A DNA stretch of 64,000 bases from Brevibacterium luteolum (GTDB taxonomy: Bacteria; Actinomycetota; Actinomycetes; Actinomycetales; Brevibacteriaceae): the NCBI RefSeq assembly GCF_013004595.1, contig NZ_JABEMC010000003.1:62001-126000 (forward strand), given 5' to 3'. A program made the position numbers and the translations under genes. Numbering within the stretch: position 1 is the stretch's first letter; the number at the start of each line of letters is the position of its first letter. Below are positions 55,430-63,876 of this stretch, piece after piece. Below the pieces are notes generated by a model. It was not told the origin of the DNA. It saw only the letters and a list, made by a program, of their open reading frames with translations, and ran no database searches.

Positions 55430-55790
55430 TATTGCTTCGCGCCTCGACGTGATGAACCGGCTTGGCCGGGCCATGGCCGACCCGACGCGCTCCAAGATCC
55501 TGATGTCCCTGCTCGACGGCCCGAGCCACCCCGCCGTGCTCTCGCGCGAGCTGGGGCTGACCCGCTCGAACGTGTCCAACCATCTGACCTGTCTGCGCGA
55601 CTGCGGCATCGTGGTCGCCGAGCCCGAGGGGCGGCAGACTCGCTACGAGATCGCCGACCCGCACCTGGCCGCGGCGCTGACGGCGCTGGTGGACGTGACG
55701 CTGGCGGTGGACGAGAGCGCCCCGTGCATCGACCCGCACTGCTCGGTGCCCGGCTGCTGCGGCCCGAGCGGCTCCGAGGACGCCTCGTGA
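55422..55790 (+). CDS. cmtR: CmtR-type Cd(II)/Pb(II)-sensing ArsR/SmtB repressor
   Basis: A 122-residue winged-helix repressor closely matching M. tuberculosis CmtR. LTRSNVSNHLTCLRDCGIV is the recognition region and contains Cys57 and Cys61; Cys102 follows in SAPCID. These three positions equal the metal ligands of CmtR, which supports the ATG at 55422. Three more cysteines (107, 112, 113) sit in the C-terminal tail and could add ligands. Metal binding releases DNA. Its TGA overlaps the GTG of ctpG, the expected target. Confidence 0.93.
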   Translation: MLTIASRLDVMNRLGRAMADPTRSKILMSLLDGPSHPAVLSRELGLTRSNVSNHLTCLRDCGIVVAEPEGRQTRYEIADPHLAAALTALVDVTLAVDESAPCIDPHCSVPGCCGPSGSEDAS

Positions 55791-57751
55791 GCGCCGCCTG
55801 CGGCTGCGACGAGCCGACCACCAACGCCGCCGAAGAGGCAGAGGAGACCGAGCGCCCGTGGTGGCGCGACCCGGGCCTGGTGGTGCCGATCCTCTCCGGG
55901 GTCGCGTTCGGCACCGGCCTGGTGCTGGAGTGGTCGGGGATGCACGTCGCGGCGCTGGTCGCGTTCTGGGCGGGCCTGCTGCTGGGCGCGTACACGTTCG
56001 TGCCCGGCGCGCTGCGGAACCTGTTCGCCAAGCGGAAGCTCGGGATCGCGCTGCTGATGACGATCAGTGCCGTCGGCGCGGTCATCCTCGGCTACGTGGA
56101 GGAGGCCGCCGCGCTGGCGTTCCTGTACTCGCTCGCCGAGGCCCTGGAGGACAAGGCGATGGACCGCGCCCGCGGCGGCCTGCGCGCGCTGCTCAAGCTC
56201 GTGCCGGAGACCGCGACCGTGCTGCGCGACGGTGCCTCGGTCGAGGTCCCGGCCAAGGAGATCGCCGTCGGCGACGTGCTGCTGGTCCGTCCGGGCGAGC
56301 GGGTCGCCACCGACGGGATCGTCCGCGTCGGACGCTCCAGCCTGGACACCTCCGCGATCACCGGCGAGTCGATCCCGGTCGAGGTCGCCCCCGATGACGC
56401 GGTCTCGGCGGGGGCGATCAACACCGCCGGCGTGCTGGAGGTCGAGGCGACCGCGGCGGGCACCGACAACTCGCTGACCACCATCGTGGAGCTGGTCGAG
56501 CAGGCCCAGGCAGAGAAGGGCGAGCGTGCGCGCATCGCCGACCAGATCGCCCGCCCGCTGGTGCCCGGCGTGATGGTCCTCGCCGTCCTGGTCGGCGTGC
56601 TCGGATCGCTGCTCGGCGACCCCGAGACCTGGATCACCCGCGCCCTGGTCGTCCTCGTCGCCGCCAGCCCGTGCGCGCTGGCGATCGCGGTGCCGGTCAC
56701 CGTAGTGTCCGCGATCGGGGCGGCGACGAAGTTCGGCGTCGTCATCAAGAGCGGTGCCGCGTTCGAGCGCCTCGGCGGCATCCGCCACCTCGCCGTGGAC
56801 AAGACCGGCACCCTGACCCGCAACCGGCCCGAGGTCACCGCCGTCGTCGCCGCCGACGGGTTCGACGACGCGCAGGTGCTCGCCTGGGCGGCGTCCGTCG
56901 AGCAGCACTCGACGCACCCTCTCGCCGCCGCCATCGCCGCCGCGGGCCAGGGGGCCCTCGCCGCGCAGGACGTGACGGAGGAGGCCGGGCACGGCATCGG
57001 CGGCACCGTCGACGGCCGCCGGGTGACGGTGGGCAGCCCCCGCTGGATCGACGCCGGACCGCTCAAGGCCCGGGTCGAGGACCTGGAGGCCGAGGGCCAG
57101 ACCTGCGTGCTCGTGGCCGTCGACGGCCGCCTGGCCGGGGCGATCGGCGTCCGCGACGAGCTGCGCCCCGAGGTCCCCGAGGCCGTGCGCACGCTGCGAG
57201 GGCAGGGGGTTGAGGTGAGCATGCTCACCGGCGACAACGCCCGCACCGCCCACGCGCTCGCGCAGATCGCCGGGATCGGCGACGTGCACGCCGAGCTGCG
57301 GCCCGAGGACAAGGCCCGCATCGTCGCCCAGCTCTCCGAGGCCTCGCCGACGGCGATGATCGGCGACGGCATCAACGACGCCCCCGCCCTGGCCGGTGCG
57401 ACTGTGGGCATCGCGATGGGCGCGACCGGCTCCGACGCCGCGATCGAGTCCGCCGATGTCGCCTTCACCGGGCACGACCTCGGCCTGATCCCGCAGGCGC
57501 TGCGGCATGCCCGCCGCGGCCGGGCGATCATGAACCAGAACATCGTGCTGTCCCTGGCGATCATCGCCGTGCTGCTGCCGCTGGCCATCACCGGCGTGCT
57601 CGGCCTGGCCGCGGTCGTCCTCGTCCACGAGGTCGCCGAGGTCGTCGTCATCGCCAACGGGCTGCGCGCCGCGCGTGCCCGCAAGAGCCAAGCGGCGGCC
57701 GCGTCGCCTGAGACGGCGTCACCGGCCGCGGTCCGCGCGGACAGAGCCTGA
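55787..57751 (+). CDS. ctpG: P1B-4-type heavy-metal-transporting ATPase (CtpG-like)
   Basis: A 654-residue P-type ATPase. A short N-terminal Cys patch (AACGCDE) is followed by about six membrane helices. Catalytic blocks: TGESIPVE in the actuator, SPC near residue 295 in the metal helix, DKTGT near 337 (phosphorylated Asp), STHPLAAAI in the nucleotide domain and GDGINDAPALA. The last helices hold HEVAEVVVIANGLR. SPC plus this His/Glu helix fits the P1B-4 class, like CtpG, which is controlled by CmtR in mycobacteria. Cd2+/Pb2+ efflux is inferred. GTG start overlapping cmtR. Confidence 0.9.
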   Translation: MSAACGCDEPTTNAAEEAEETERPWWRDPGLVVPILSGVAFGTGLVLEWSGMHVAALVAFWAGLLLGAYTFVPGALRNLFAKRKLGIALLMTISAVGAVILGYVEEAAALAFLYSLAEALEDKAMDRARGGLRALLKLVPETATVLRDGASVEVPAKEIAVGDVLLVRPGERVATDGIVRVGRSSLDTSAITGESIPVEVAPDDAVSAGAINTAGVLEVEATAAGTDNSLTTIVELVEQAQAEKGERARIADQIARPLVPGVMVLAVLVGVLGSLLGDPETWITRALVVLVAASPCALAIAVPVTVVSAIGAATKFGVVIKSGAAFERLGGIRHLAVDKTGTLTRNRPEVTAVVAADGFDDAQVLAWAASVEQHSTHPLAAAIAAAGQGALAAQDVTEEAGHGIGGTVDGRRVTVGSPRWIDAGPLKARVEDLEAEGQTCVLVAVDGRLAGAIGVRDELRPEVPEAVRTLRGQGVEVSMLTGDNARTAHALAQIAGIGDVHAELRPEDKARIVAQLSEASPTAMIGDGINDAPALAGATVGIAMGATGSDAAIESADVAFTGHDLGLIPQALRHARRGRAIMNQNIVLSLAIIAVLLPLAITGVLGLAAVVLVHEVAEVVVIANGLRAARARKSQAAAASPETASPAAVRADRA

Positions 57752-57763
57752 GAGGAGTGGATC

Positions 57764-58066
57764 ATGGAGATCACGTTGCAGTACTTCGACGGGTGCCCGA
57801 ACTGGGAGGTGCTCGACCGGCGTCTCACCGAGGCCCTCGACGGCCGATCGGACGTCCGCGTCGTGCATCAGCGAGTCGAGACTGCCGAGGACGCCGCCCG
57901 CCTCGGGTTCCACGGGTCCCCGACCGTCCTCATTGACGGTTCCGACCCCTTCGCCGACGAGCACACGCCGGTGGGGCTCGCCTGTCGAGTGTTCCGCACT
58001 CCTGCCGGGCTGGCTGGTTCGCCCACCGTCGATCAGCTGCGCGAAGTACTTGATGCGCCTCTATGA
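57764..58066 (+). CDS. Thioredoxin-fold small protein of metal-resistance cassettes
   Basis: A 100-residue protein with QYFDGCPNW at the N-terminus, a single-Cys version of the thioredoxin CxxC, and FHGSPTVLIDG containing the cis-Pro loop. GLACRVFRTPAG supplies a second Cys. Similar small proteins sit beside mercury, arsenic or cadmium genes in actinobacteria, sometimes named alkylmercury-lyase-like. It may handle metal-thiolate adducts; the activity is unproven. It starts 12 bp after ctpG with GAGAGGAG upstream. Confidence 0.78.
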   Translation: MEITLQYFDGCPNWEVLDRRLTEALDGRSDVRVVHQRVETAEDAARLGFHGSPTVLIDGSDPFADEHTPVGLACRVFRTPAGLAGSPTVDQLREVLDAPL

Positions 58067-58153
58067 GGGTGGAGCACCGCCGGGTTGCGCGATCATCGCA
58101 CCGACGCTCAGCGCAGGAAGAGCCGCCTTCATCGAAAACCAGCCAGGATTGCC

Positions 58154-58188
58154 GTCAGCGTTGTGCTGTAAAGCGCGCCGACGCTGAC
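58154..58188 (+). terminator. Possible terminator of the metal cassette
   Basis: GTCAGCGT (58154-58161) and ACGCTGAC (58181-58188) form an 8-bp perfect stem around a 19-base GC-rich loop that can pair further. It lies 88 bases after the thioredoxin-like gene. It might instead be a relic of the insertion end. Confidence 0.45.
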
Positions 58189-58214
58189 AACGGGTGCTAC
58201 AACCCGGGCATGCG

Positions 58215-58466
58215 CTAGCGCAGATCGATGACGCCTGTGCCCACCTCGATGCGCTGCGTGCGCGCAGCGATGGCGGCCAGCAGCGGCATCGGGGCAGCCG
58301 ACTGGCGGGCGAAATGATGCACCCGGAAGTACGCGCCGTTGACACCGAGCTCATCGGCCCGTTCGGCGATGGTGATGGCATCGTGGAGCATCTGCCGGGC
58401 ATCGGGATCACCAAGCCCGCGCCCGTGACCGTAATGACCGAATGACAGGAATCCGAAAGCTCTCAT
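58215..58466 (-). pseudogene. Truncated luciferase-like flavin monooxygenase (N-terminal quarter)
   Basis: An 83-residue remnant of an LLM-class monooxygenase, whose members usually have about 330-350 residues. It begins MRAFGFLSFGHYG and runs through IAERADELGVNGAYFRVHHFA and ARTQRIEVGTGVIDLR, then meets TAG. In intact relatives this last block continues with a YENP-type segment. The rest is missing and the sequence beyond belongs to the metal cassette. This is the clearest sign that the cassette replaced resident DNA. Confidence 0.75.
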
Positions 58467-58672
58467 ACCCAGCCAACACAATTGAACTCTCAACTGTTCC
58501 CCTGCGGTGCCGACGGGAGCCCGCGGCGCTGCACCGGTCCGATGTGCAAAACGGCGGCCTCCATGACTAGACTGGAGAGCTGTGCGTTGCCGCCGGAGTC
58601 TGTGCGGTGATGAGACTCATGACTTAGGCGGATCGCCTCCGCCGATCCCACCGTCCGAACGAGAGGTACATC

Positions 58673-60049
58673 GTGAAGAGCTCCGTCGAGAATCTCGACC
58701 CGACTCGGGTCAAGCTCAGCGTTGAAGCGCCTTATGCCGAACTCAAGCCGAGCATCGACGAGGCATACAAGGAGATCTCCAAGCAGATCACCGTCCCCGG
58801 CTTCCGCCGCGGCAAGGTTCCGGCCCGCATCATCGACCAGCGCGTCGGCCGTCCGGCCGTCCTGCAGGAGGCCGTCAACAACAGCCTGGACGATTTCTAC
58901 CGCCAGGCTCTGAACGAGAACGACGTCCGCCCGCTCGGCAGCCCCGAGGTCGAGGTCTCCGAGATCCCCGGACTCGACGGAGCCGAAGAGGGCAACCTCG
59001 TCTTCACCGTCGAGGTGGACTGCATGCCGAGCATCGAGCTGCCGGCCTACGACTCCATCGAGGTCGAGGTCGACACCTACGAGGTCACCGACGAGGACAT
59101 CGACAAGGAGATCGACGAGCTGCGTGCCCGCTTCGGCACCCTCAACCCGGTCGACCGTCCGGCCGCTGAAGGCGACTTCGTCACCATCGACCTGACCGCC
59201 AAGGTCGATGACGAGGTCATCGACGAGGCCACCGACATCTCCTACGAGGTCGGCGCCGGCACCATGATCGACGGTCTCGACGATGCTCTTGTCGACCTGT
59301 CCGAGGGCGAGGAGACCACCTTCAACACGACGTTGGCCGGTGGAGAGCACAAGGGTTCTGAGGGAGTCGTCACCGTCAAGCTCAACGCCGTCAAGGAGCG
59401 CGTCCTCGCTGATGCCGATGACGACTTCGCTCAGATGGCCTCTGGTTCGGACACCATCGAGGAGCTGCGCGAGGAGACCCGCGAGAGCGTCGCCAAGCAG
59501 AAGGAGCTCGAGCAGAGCGTCCAGGCGCGCGAGAAGGTTCTCGACGCCCTGCTGGAGACGGTCGAGCTGCCGCTGCCGGAGAAGTTCCTCGCCGAGGAGG
59601 TCTCCCGCCAGGCTGAGGCCGCCGGTGTCGAAGAGGGCGACGAGCGCTACCAGGAGATCCAGGACGAGACTGCCAGGGCCGTCCGCACCCAGTTCCTGCT
59701 CGACGCGATCGCTGAGAAGGAAGAGGTCGAGGTCTCCCAGGCCGAGCTCATCGAGTACATCATGGCGATGGCCCAGCAGTACGGCATGCAGCCCCAGGAG
59801 TTCATCCAGATGCTGCAGTCCTCCGGCCAGGTGCCGGCCATCAGCGGAGAGGTCGCCCGCCGCAAGGGCCTGGCTGCTGTCCTCGCTGAGGCCAAGGTCG
59901 TCGACACCGACGGCAACGCCGTCGACATGACGAAGTTCGTCACCCCGGAGTCCGAAGAGGACGACGAGGAAGGCGACGACACCGACGACGCTGAGGCCGA
60001 CGAGACTGCTGAGGCAGCCGACGACGCCGAGGCTGAGAAGCAGGACTGA
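58673..60049 (+). CDS. tig: Trigger factor
   Basis: A 458-residue ribosome-associated chaperone and peptidyl-prolyl isomerase. The ribosome-docking signature GFRRGKVP is near residue 44; the FKBP domain (about 150-245) has GDFVTIDLTAKVDDEVIDEATD. The C-terminal cradle follows, ending in an acidic tail of about 30 residues (EEDDEEGDDTDDAEADE). GTG start with GAGAGG upstream. A TAGACT -10-like box at about 58568 predicts a leader near 100 bases with a GGCGG hairpin (around 58630). First of the tig-clpP1-clpP2-clpX block. Confidence 0.96.
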   Translation: MKSSVENLDPTRVKLSVEAPYAELKPSIDEAYKEISKQITVPGFRRGKVPARIIDQRVGRPAVLQEAVNNSLDDFYRQALNENDVRPLGSPEVEVSEIPGLDGAEEGNLVFTVEVDCMPSIELPAYDSIEVEVDTYEVTDEDIDKEIDELRARFGTLNPVDRPAAEGDFVTIDLTAKVDDEVIDEATDISYEVGAGTMIDGLDDALVDLSEGEETTFNTTLAGGEHKGSEGVVTVKLNAVKERVLADADDDFAQMASGSDTIEELREETRESVAKQKELEQSVQAREKVLDALLETVELPLPEKFLAEEVSRQAEAAGVEEGDERYQEIQDETARAVRTQFLLDAIAEKEEVEVSQAELIEYIMAMAQQYGMQPQEFIQMLQSSGQVPAISGEVARRKGLAAVLAEAKVVDTDGNAVDMTKFVTPESEEDDEEGDDTDDAEADETAEAADDAEAEKQD

Positions 60050-60073
60050 CCTGCTGCTCACCAGCCGCTGAGA

Positions 60074-60105
60074 CAGGGCGGGCACGGGAGACCGTGCCCG
60101 CCCTG
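60074..60105 (+). terminator. Hairpin terminator of tig
   Basis: CAGGGCGGGCACGG (60074-60087) pairs exactly with 60092-60105 around a GAGA tetraloop, 25 bases after the tig stop. Confidence 0.88.
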
Positions 60106-60129
60106 CGCCGTCTGTGATCAACCCTCATA

Positions 60130-60143
60130 TGCTGAGGGCGAAC
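60130..60143 (+). promoter_or_regulatory. Candidate ClgR box upstream of clpP1P2
   Basis: TGCTGAGGGCGAAC matches the published corynebacterial ClgR core (CGCYNANRGCGWWS, from memory) in 13 of 14 positions; only the first base differs. It lies 39 bp upstream of the -10-like TAGAGT at 60182-60187 and about 80 bp before the clpP1 GTG. ClgR activates clpP1P2 in actinobacteria under proteotoxic stress. Confidence 0.55.
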
Positions 60144-60222
60144 ACAAGGCGGTGCGGGACTAAAACCCGGTGCCGACGGGTTAGAGTCCAGTAAGCATGG
60201 AACCGAACCACAGGAGTGACAC

Positions 60223-60855
60223 GTGACGACACACGAGTACGCCTCCCAGCCGGTCGCGCAGGACAAGCCGGCAGGACTGGGACTGGATGATCACATCTTC
60301 AACCGGCTGCTCAAGGAGCGCATCATCTGGTTGGGTTCAGAGGTGCGCGACGAGAACGCCAACGCCATCTGCGCGCAGATGATGCTGCTGGCAGCCGAGG
60401 ATCCCGACCGCGATATCTGGCTCTACATCAACTCACCCGGCGGCTCGGTCACCGCGGGCATGGCGATCTACGACACCATGCAGTACATCCGCCCCGACGT
60501 CGGCACCGTCGCCATGGGTATGGCCGCCTCGATGGGACAGTTCCTGCTGTCCTCGGGTGCGAAGGGCAAGCGCTACGCCACCCCGCACGCCCGGATCCTC
60601 ATGCACCAGCCGCTGGGCGGCATCGGCGGCACCGCCACCGACATCAAGATCCAGGCCGAGCTCATCCTGCACATGAAGAAGCAGATGGCCGAGCTGACCG
60701 CCGAGCAGACCGGCAAGTCCCTGGAGCAGATCCTCAAGGACAATGACCGCGACCACTGGTTCACCGCTGATGAGGCCCTCGACTACGGGTTCATCGACAA
60801 GGTCATCACGAAGTCCGACGACCTCGACGGCGAAACCTCGCTCAACGAAGCATAA
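60223..60855 (+). CDS. clpP1: ATP-dependent Clp protease proteolytic subunit 1
   Basis: A 210-residue ClpP. The catalytic Ser103 is in GMAASMGQF, the His in [11 protein letters not shown] and the Asp in [10 protein letters not shown] short N-terminal segment before DDHIFNRLL is probably processed. GTG start with CAGGAG upstream. In actinobacteria ClpP1 and ClpP2 form a mixed double ring; the second copy starts 10 bp downstream. Confidence 0.95.
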   Translation: MTTHEYASQPVAQDKPAGLGLDDHIFNRLLKERIIWLGSEVRDENANAICAQMMLLAAEDPDRDIWLYINSPGGSVTAGMAIYDTMQYIRPDVGTVAMGMAASMGQFLLSSGAKGKRYATPHARILMHQPLGGIGGTATDIKIQAELILHMKKQMAELTAEQTGKSLEQILKDNDRDHWFTADEALDYGFIDKVITKSDDLDGETSLNEA

Positions 60856-60865
60856 GGAGACATAG

Positions 60866-61510
60866 ATGACTCGTATCGATCCCTGGAGCACCGCCGGTGC
60901 GATGCCGACCTCGCGCTATGTCATGCCGCAGTTCGAAGAGCGCACTCCGTACGGCTTCAAGCGGCAGGACCCCTACACCAAGCTGTTCGAGGACCGTGTC
61001 ATCTTCCTCGGCGTGCAGGTCGACGACACGTCTGCCGATGACGTCATGGCCCAGCTGCTCGTCCTCGAATCGCAGGATCCGGACCGTGATATCACGCTCT
61101 ACATCAACTCTCCGGGCGGTTCGTTCACCGCGCTGACGGCGATCTACGACACGATGCAGTACATCAAGCCCGAGATCCAGACCGTCTGCCTCGGTCAGGC
61201 CGCCTCGGCTGCCGCTGTGCTGCTGGCTGCCGGCACCCCGGGCAAGCGCCTGGCGCTGCCGAACGCCCGTGTGCTCATCCACCAGCCGGCCATGCAGGGC
61301 CAGGGCCACGGCCAGGCCTCGGACATCGAGATCCAGGCCGCCGAGGTGCTGCGCATGCGCACTTGGCTGGAGGAGACGCTGGCCAGGCACACGAACAAGT
61401 CCGCTGACCAGATCTCCAATGACATCGAACGCGACCTGTTCCTCACCGCCGAGCAGGCCAAGGAGTACGGCCTGGTTGACCAGGTGCTCTCCTCGCGCAA
61501 GAACGCCTGA
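60866..61510 (+). CDS. clpP2: ATP-dependent Clp protease proteolytic subunit 2
   Basis: A 214-residue ClpP paralogue with Ser114 in [10 protein letters not shown], the His in IHQPAMQG and the Asp in SNDIERDLF. It differs from ClpP1 in the loop with [10 protein letters not shown] and carries an N-terminal extension (about 28 residues). AAGGAG precedes the ATG. Partner of ClpP1 and of the ClpX encoded downstream. Confidence 0.95.
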   Translation: MTRIDPWSTAGAMPTSRYVMPQFEERTPYGFKRQDPYTKLFEDRVIFLGVQVDDTSADDVMAQLLVLESQDPDRDITLYINSPGGSFTALTAIYDTMQYIKPEIQTVCLGQAASAAAVLLAAGTPGKRLALPNARVLIHQPAMQGQGHGQASDIEIQAAEVLRMRTWLEETLARHTNKSADQISNDIERDLFLTAEQAKEYGLVDQVLSSRKNA

Positions 61511-61535
61511 GGACAGCCGCCGACAGCGCAGCCTC

Positions 61536-61570
61536 GCCGGCCCGCACCCCGTTTCGGAGTGCGGGCCGGC
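61536..61570 (+). terminator. Hairpin terminator of clpP1P2
   Basis: GCCGGCCCGCAC (61536-61547) pairs with GTGCGGGCCGGC (61559-61570). It separates clpP2 from clpX, which has its own promoter. Confidence 0.82.
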
Positions 61571-61736
61571 GCCGTCTGCGAAGCAGCGGCCTGATCGGCC
61601 CAGACGCGCACCTCACGGTCGCCGCCGTAGCGGTGTCCGAGCAGTTCTCCGGGGCTGTGCCGACACGCGCCTCCTCAGGTGGCAGGCGATGTCTGTGCCG
61701 TGTGACATGCTGTTGAGGTACTGAACAGAAGCGGGT

Positions 61737-61742
61737 TAGGCT
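61737..61742 (+). promoter_or_regulatory. -10 element of clpX
   Basis: TAGGCT is followed by six bases and a GTG at 61749. That GTG opens a 7-codon frame ending at 61772, three bases before the likely clpX start at 61775. So the mRNA either has a 26-base leader or begins with a leaderless micro-ORF. Confidence 0.5.
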
Positions 61743-61774
61743 GATAGCGTGTGCCCCTTGGAAAGGTTGTGACC

Positions 61775-63040
61775 GTGGCGCGCAAGAGCGATAGTGCAGA
61801 TCTTCTCAACTGCAATTTCTGCGGCAAGTCGCAGAAGCAGGTTCGCAAGCTCATTGCCGGTGGCGGTGTCTACATCTGCGATGAGTGCATCGGGCTGTGC
61901 AACGAGATCATCGAAGAGGAGCTCAATCAGCCGCTGGCCGAGGTCGAGGAGACCGAGCTGCCCAAGCCGCAGGAGATCTACGATTTCCTGCAGAAGTACA
62001 TCGTCGGTCAGGAGCCCGCGAAGAAGGCCCTCGCCGTGGCGGTGTACAACCACTACAAGCGCATCCGCGCCTCCCGCAGCCTCGATGACGACGACATCGA
62101 GATCTCCAAGTCCAACATCCTGCTCGTCGGTCCGACCGGTTCTGGCAAGACCTATCTCGCTCAGACGCTGGCGAAGAAGCTGAATGTGCCCTTCGCTGTC
62201 GCCGATGCCACCGCCCTGACCGAGGCCGGCTACGTCGGTGAGGATGTTGAGAACATCCTGCTCAAGCTCATCCAGGCCGCTGACTTCGATGTCGAGCGCG
62301 CCCAGACCGGCATCATCTACATCGACGAGATCGACAAGATCGCCCGCAAGGCCGAGAATCCCTCCATCACCCGCGATGTCTCCGGTGAGGGCGTGCAGCA
62401 GGCGCTGCTGAAGATCCTCGAAGGCACCCAGGCGTCGGTGCCGCCGCAGGGTGGGCGCAAGCACCCGCATCAGGACTTCATCCAGATCGACACGACCAAT
62501 GTGCTCTTCATCGTCGCCGGCGCGTTCGCCGGTCTGGAGGAGATCATCTCCTCTCGGAAGGGCAAGCACGGCATCGGCTTCGGCGCGATGCTGCAGTCGA
62601 AGAACGACGCTGAGGACATCTACAGCCAGATGCTGCCCGAAGACCTGTTGAAGTTCGGGCTCATCCCCGAGTTCATCGGCCGTCTGCCGGTCATCGCCAC
62701 CGTTTCCAACCTCGACCGCGATGCGCTCATGACGATCCTGACCGAACCCCGCAACGCACTGGTCAAGCAGTACCAGCGGATGTTCGAGTTCGACAACGTC
62801 GAACTCGAGTTCGAGCACGAGGCCCTTGAGGCGATCGCCGACCTCGCGCTGCTGCGCGGCACCGGCGCTCGCGGCCTGCGCTCCATCATGGAAGAGGTCC
62901 TGCAGCCGGTCATGTTCGATGTGCCCAGCCGCGACGACGTCGAACGCGTCGTCATCACCAAGGATGTCGTCGACTCGAATGTCGCTCCGACGATCGTACC
63001 GCGCAAGGCGCAGCCGGCCCGCCGGAAGAAGTCGGCCTGA
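61775..63040 (+). CDS. clpX: ATP-dependent Clp protease ATP-binding subunit ClpX
   Basis: A 421-residue AAA+ unfoldase. The N-terminal C4 zinc domain has Cys13, Cys16, Cys35 and Cys38 (CNFCGKS, YICDEC). Walker A is [11 protein letters not shown], Walker B is [10 protein letters not shown], sensor 2 follows GTGARGLRS, and the IGF-type loop that docks on ClpP is in [10 protein letters not shown] choose the GTG at 61775 ([11 protein letters not shown]) because GAAAGG is 8 bases upstream and it matches actinobacterial ClpX starts; an in-frame GTG at 61751 would add eight residues. Confidence 0.95.
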   Translation: MARKSDSADLLNCNFCGKSQKQVRKLIAGGGVYICDECIGLCNEIIEEELNQPLAEVEETELPKPQEIYDFLQKYIVGQEPAKKALAVAVYNHYKRIRASRSLDDDDIEISKSNILLVGPTGSGKTYLAQTLAKKLNVPFAVADATALTEAGYVGEDVENILLKLIQAADFDVERAQTGIIYIDEIDKIARKAENPSITRDVSGEGVQQALLKILEGTQASVPPQGGRKHPHQDFIQIDTTNVLFIVAGAFAGLEEIISSRKGKHGIGFGAMLQSKNDAEDIYSQMLPEDLLKFGLIPEFIGRLPVIATVSNLDRDALMTILTEPRNALVKQYQRMFEFDNVELEFEHEALEAIADLALLRGTGARGLRSIMEEVLQPVMFDVPSRDDVERVVITKDVVDSNVAPTIVPRKAQPARRKKSA

Positions 63041-63042
63041 CC

Positions 63043-63070
63043 CCTCACTCTCGGAAGAGTCTGCGTGAGG
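63043..63070 (+). terminator. Hairpin after clpX
   Basis: CCTCAC and GTGAGG enclose an inner ACTCT-CGGA-AGAGT hairpin, directly after the clpX stop. Confidence 0.6.
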
Positions 63071-63132
63071 TCAGGTGTGCACTCAGTAGACCGTTCTGCA
63101 GTCGCTGGGCCTTGACGCCCATGACGCATAGT

Positions 63133-63163
63133 CAACCATTAAGCTACAGCAGCTGAATGGTTG
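63133..63163 (+). promoter_or_regulatory. Long palindromic operator upstream of the SRPBCC-ArsR pair
   Basis: CAACCATT-A-AGCT and AGCT-G-AATGGTTG form a 31-base palindrome around ACAGC. Outer bases extend the match (ATAGT on the left, ACTAT on the right after one extra base). The site lies 24 bp before the ATG at 63187, and the AT-rich arms suit an ArsR-family repressor. Confidence 0.65.
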
Positions 63164-63186
63164 CACTATTGCCTCAGGGAGCAGTC

Positions 63187-63517
63187 ATGGCACATCTCAT
63201 CATCAACCGCGGCATTGAGATCGCTGCGTCCGCTCCAGCCGCCCTCCCGCTGATCTCACAGCGCGGGTGGTTCATCAACGGCGGAGAGCCGCTCGACGGC
63301 CCGCTGAAGCCGTCGTCGCCGGGGAGCTTTCGGTGACGCTCATCGAGTTCTTCATCACTGAAGGACCCGAGGGTGTGACGCTGCGTGTGCGCGAACCCGG
63401 ATTTGACAACCTCGATGCCGGCGGCATGGCCCTGCGGGCCTGGAGCTCGTCCTGGCCAAAGCCGCCTTGGAGCAGACTGCTGGCCCGTACGCAGATGCGG
63501 GGGCAGAGGCGCGATGA
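63187..63517 (+). pseudogene. SRPBCC/AHSA1-domain protein, broken by frameshifts
   Basis: Three frames must be joined. Frame one starts MAHLIINRGIEIAASAPA and contains WFINGGEPLDG. A second frame continues with VTLIEFFITEGPEGVTLRVREPGFDNL, the typical end strand of SRPBCC proteins. A third gives LELVLAKAALEQTAG to the TGA at 63515-63517. Each change is equivalent to a one-base loss, and about 40 residues of the middle are also missing. The product cannot be functional as read. Confidence 0.7.
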
Positions 63518-63865
63518 GCCGCCTCGGCACCGACGAGACAGTGCAAGTCCTGCGCGCGTCAGGGGGGGAGAGAACACCAGGTGGGAGCTCATACTCCGGC
63601 TCGGGCAGGCACCGGCATCGGCCTCAGGGCTGCAGCACGAACTCAGCATCTCCCGCCGGGCATCATGAAGCACCTGGAGATTCTGCGCGAGGCGGGTCTC
63701 GTCTCGGCCGAGCGTGACGGGCGGGCCGTTGTCTATCAGGTGGCACCGGCACGCCTCGGCGACATCGCTGCTGCGCTCGAAGAGCTCAGCAGAACCGGTG
63801 CCTGGCTGCGATCAGACGAGCCGCAGAGACCGGCGAGAGCGCCGCAGACTGAGCGGCTGTGCTGA
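63514..63865 (+). pseudogene. ArsR-family transcriptional regulator, broken by two frameshifts
   Basis: It starts MSRLGTDETVQVLRA, overlapping the preceding TGA (ATGA). The frame changes at a run of seven G (63552-63558 region); the next frame reads TRWELILRLGQAPASASGL and HELSIS. It changes again before PGIMKHLEILREAGLVSAERDGRAVVYQ, the recognition helix and wing. One inserted base at each point would restore a normal winged-helix regulator of about 115 residues. ArsR plus SRPBCC is a common pair under one autoregulated promoter. Confidence 0.75.
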
Positions 63866-63876
63866 CCTGTGCCGGC

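Larger units (their letters stand above)
55110..58214 (+). other. Inserted cadmium/lead-resistance cassette (cmtR, ctpG, thioredoxin-like gene)
   Basis: Between tRNA-Pro and the cut end of a monooxygenase gene lie three same-strand genes with coupled starts. Their codons are more extreme in GC (runs of GCC, CTG, GTC) than neighbouring genes. The right edge coincides with the point where the monooxygenase frame stops. No integrase, transposase, or repeat of the tRNA 3' end was found at the right edge, so the insertion mechanism is unknown. Confidence 0.6.

Noticed and set aside
54999-58214. Integrase-mediated genomic island at tRNA-Pro
   Set aside because: No integrase gene and no repeated copy of the tRNA 3' end was found at the right edge of the cassette.
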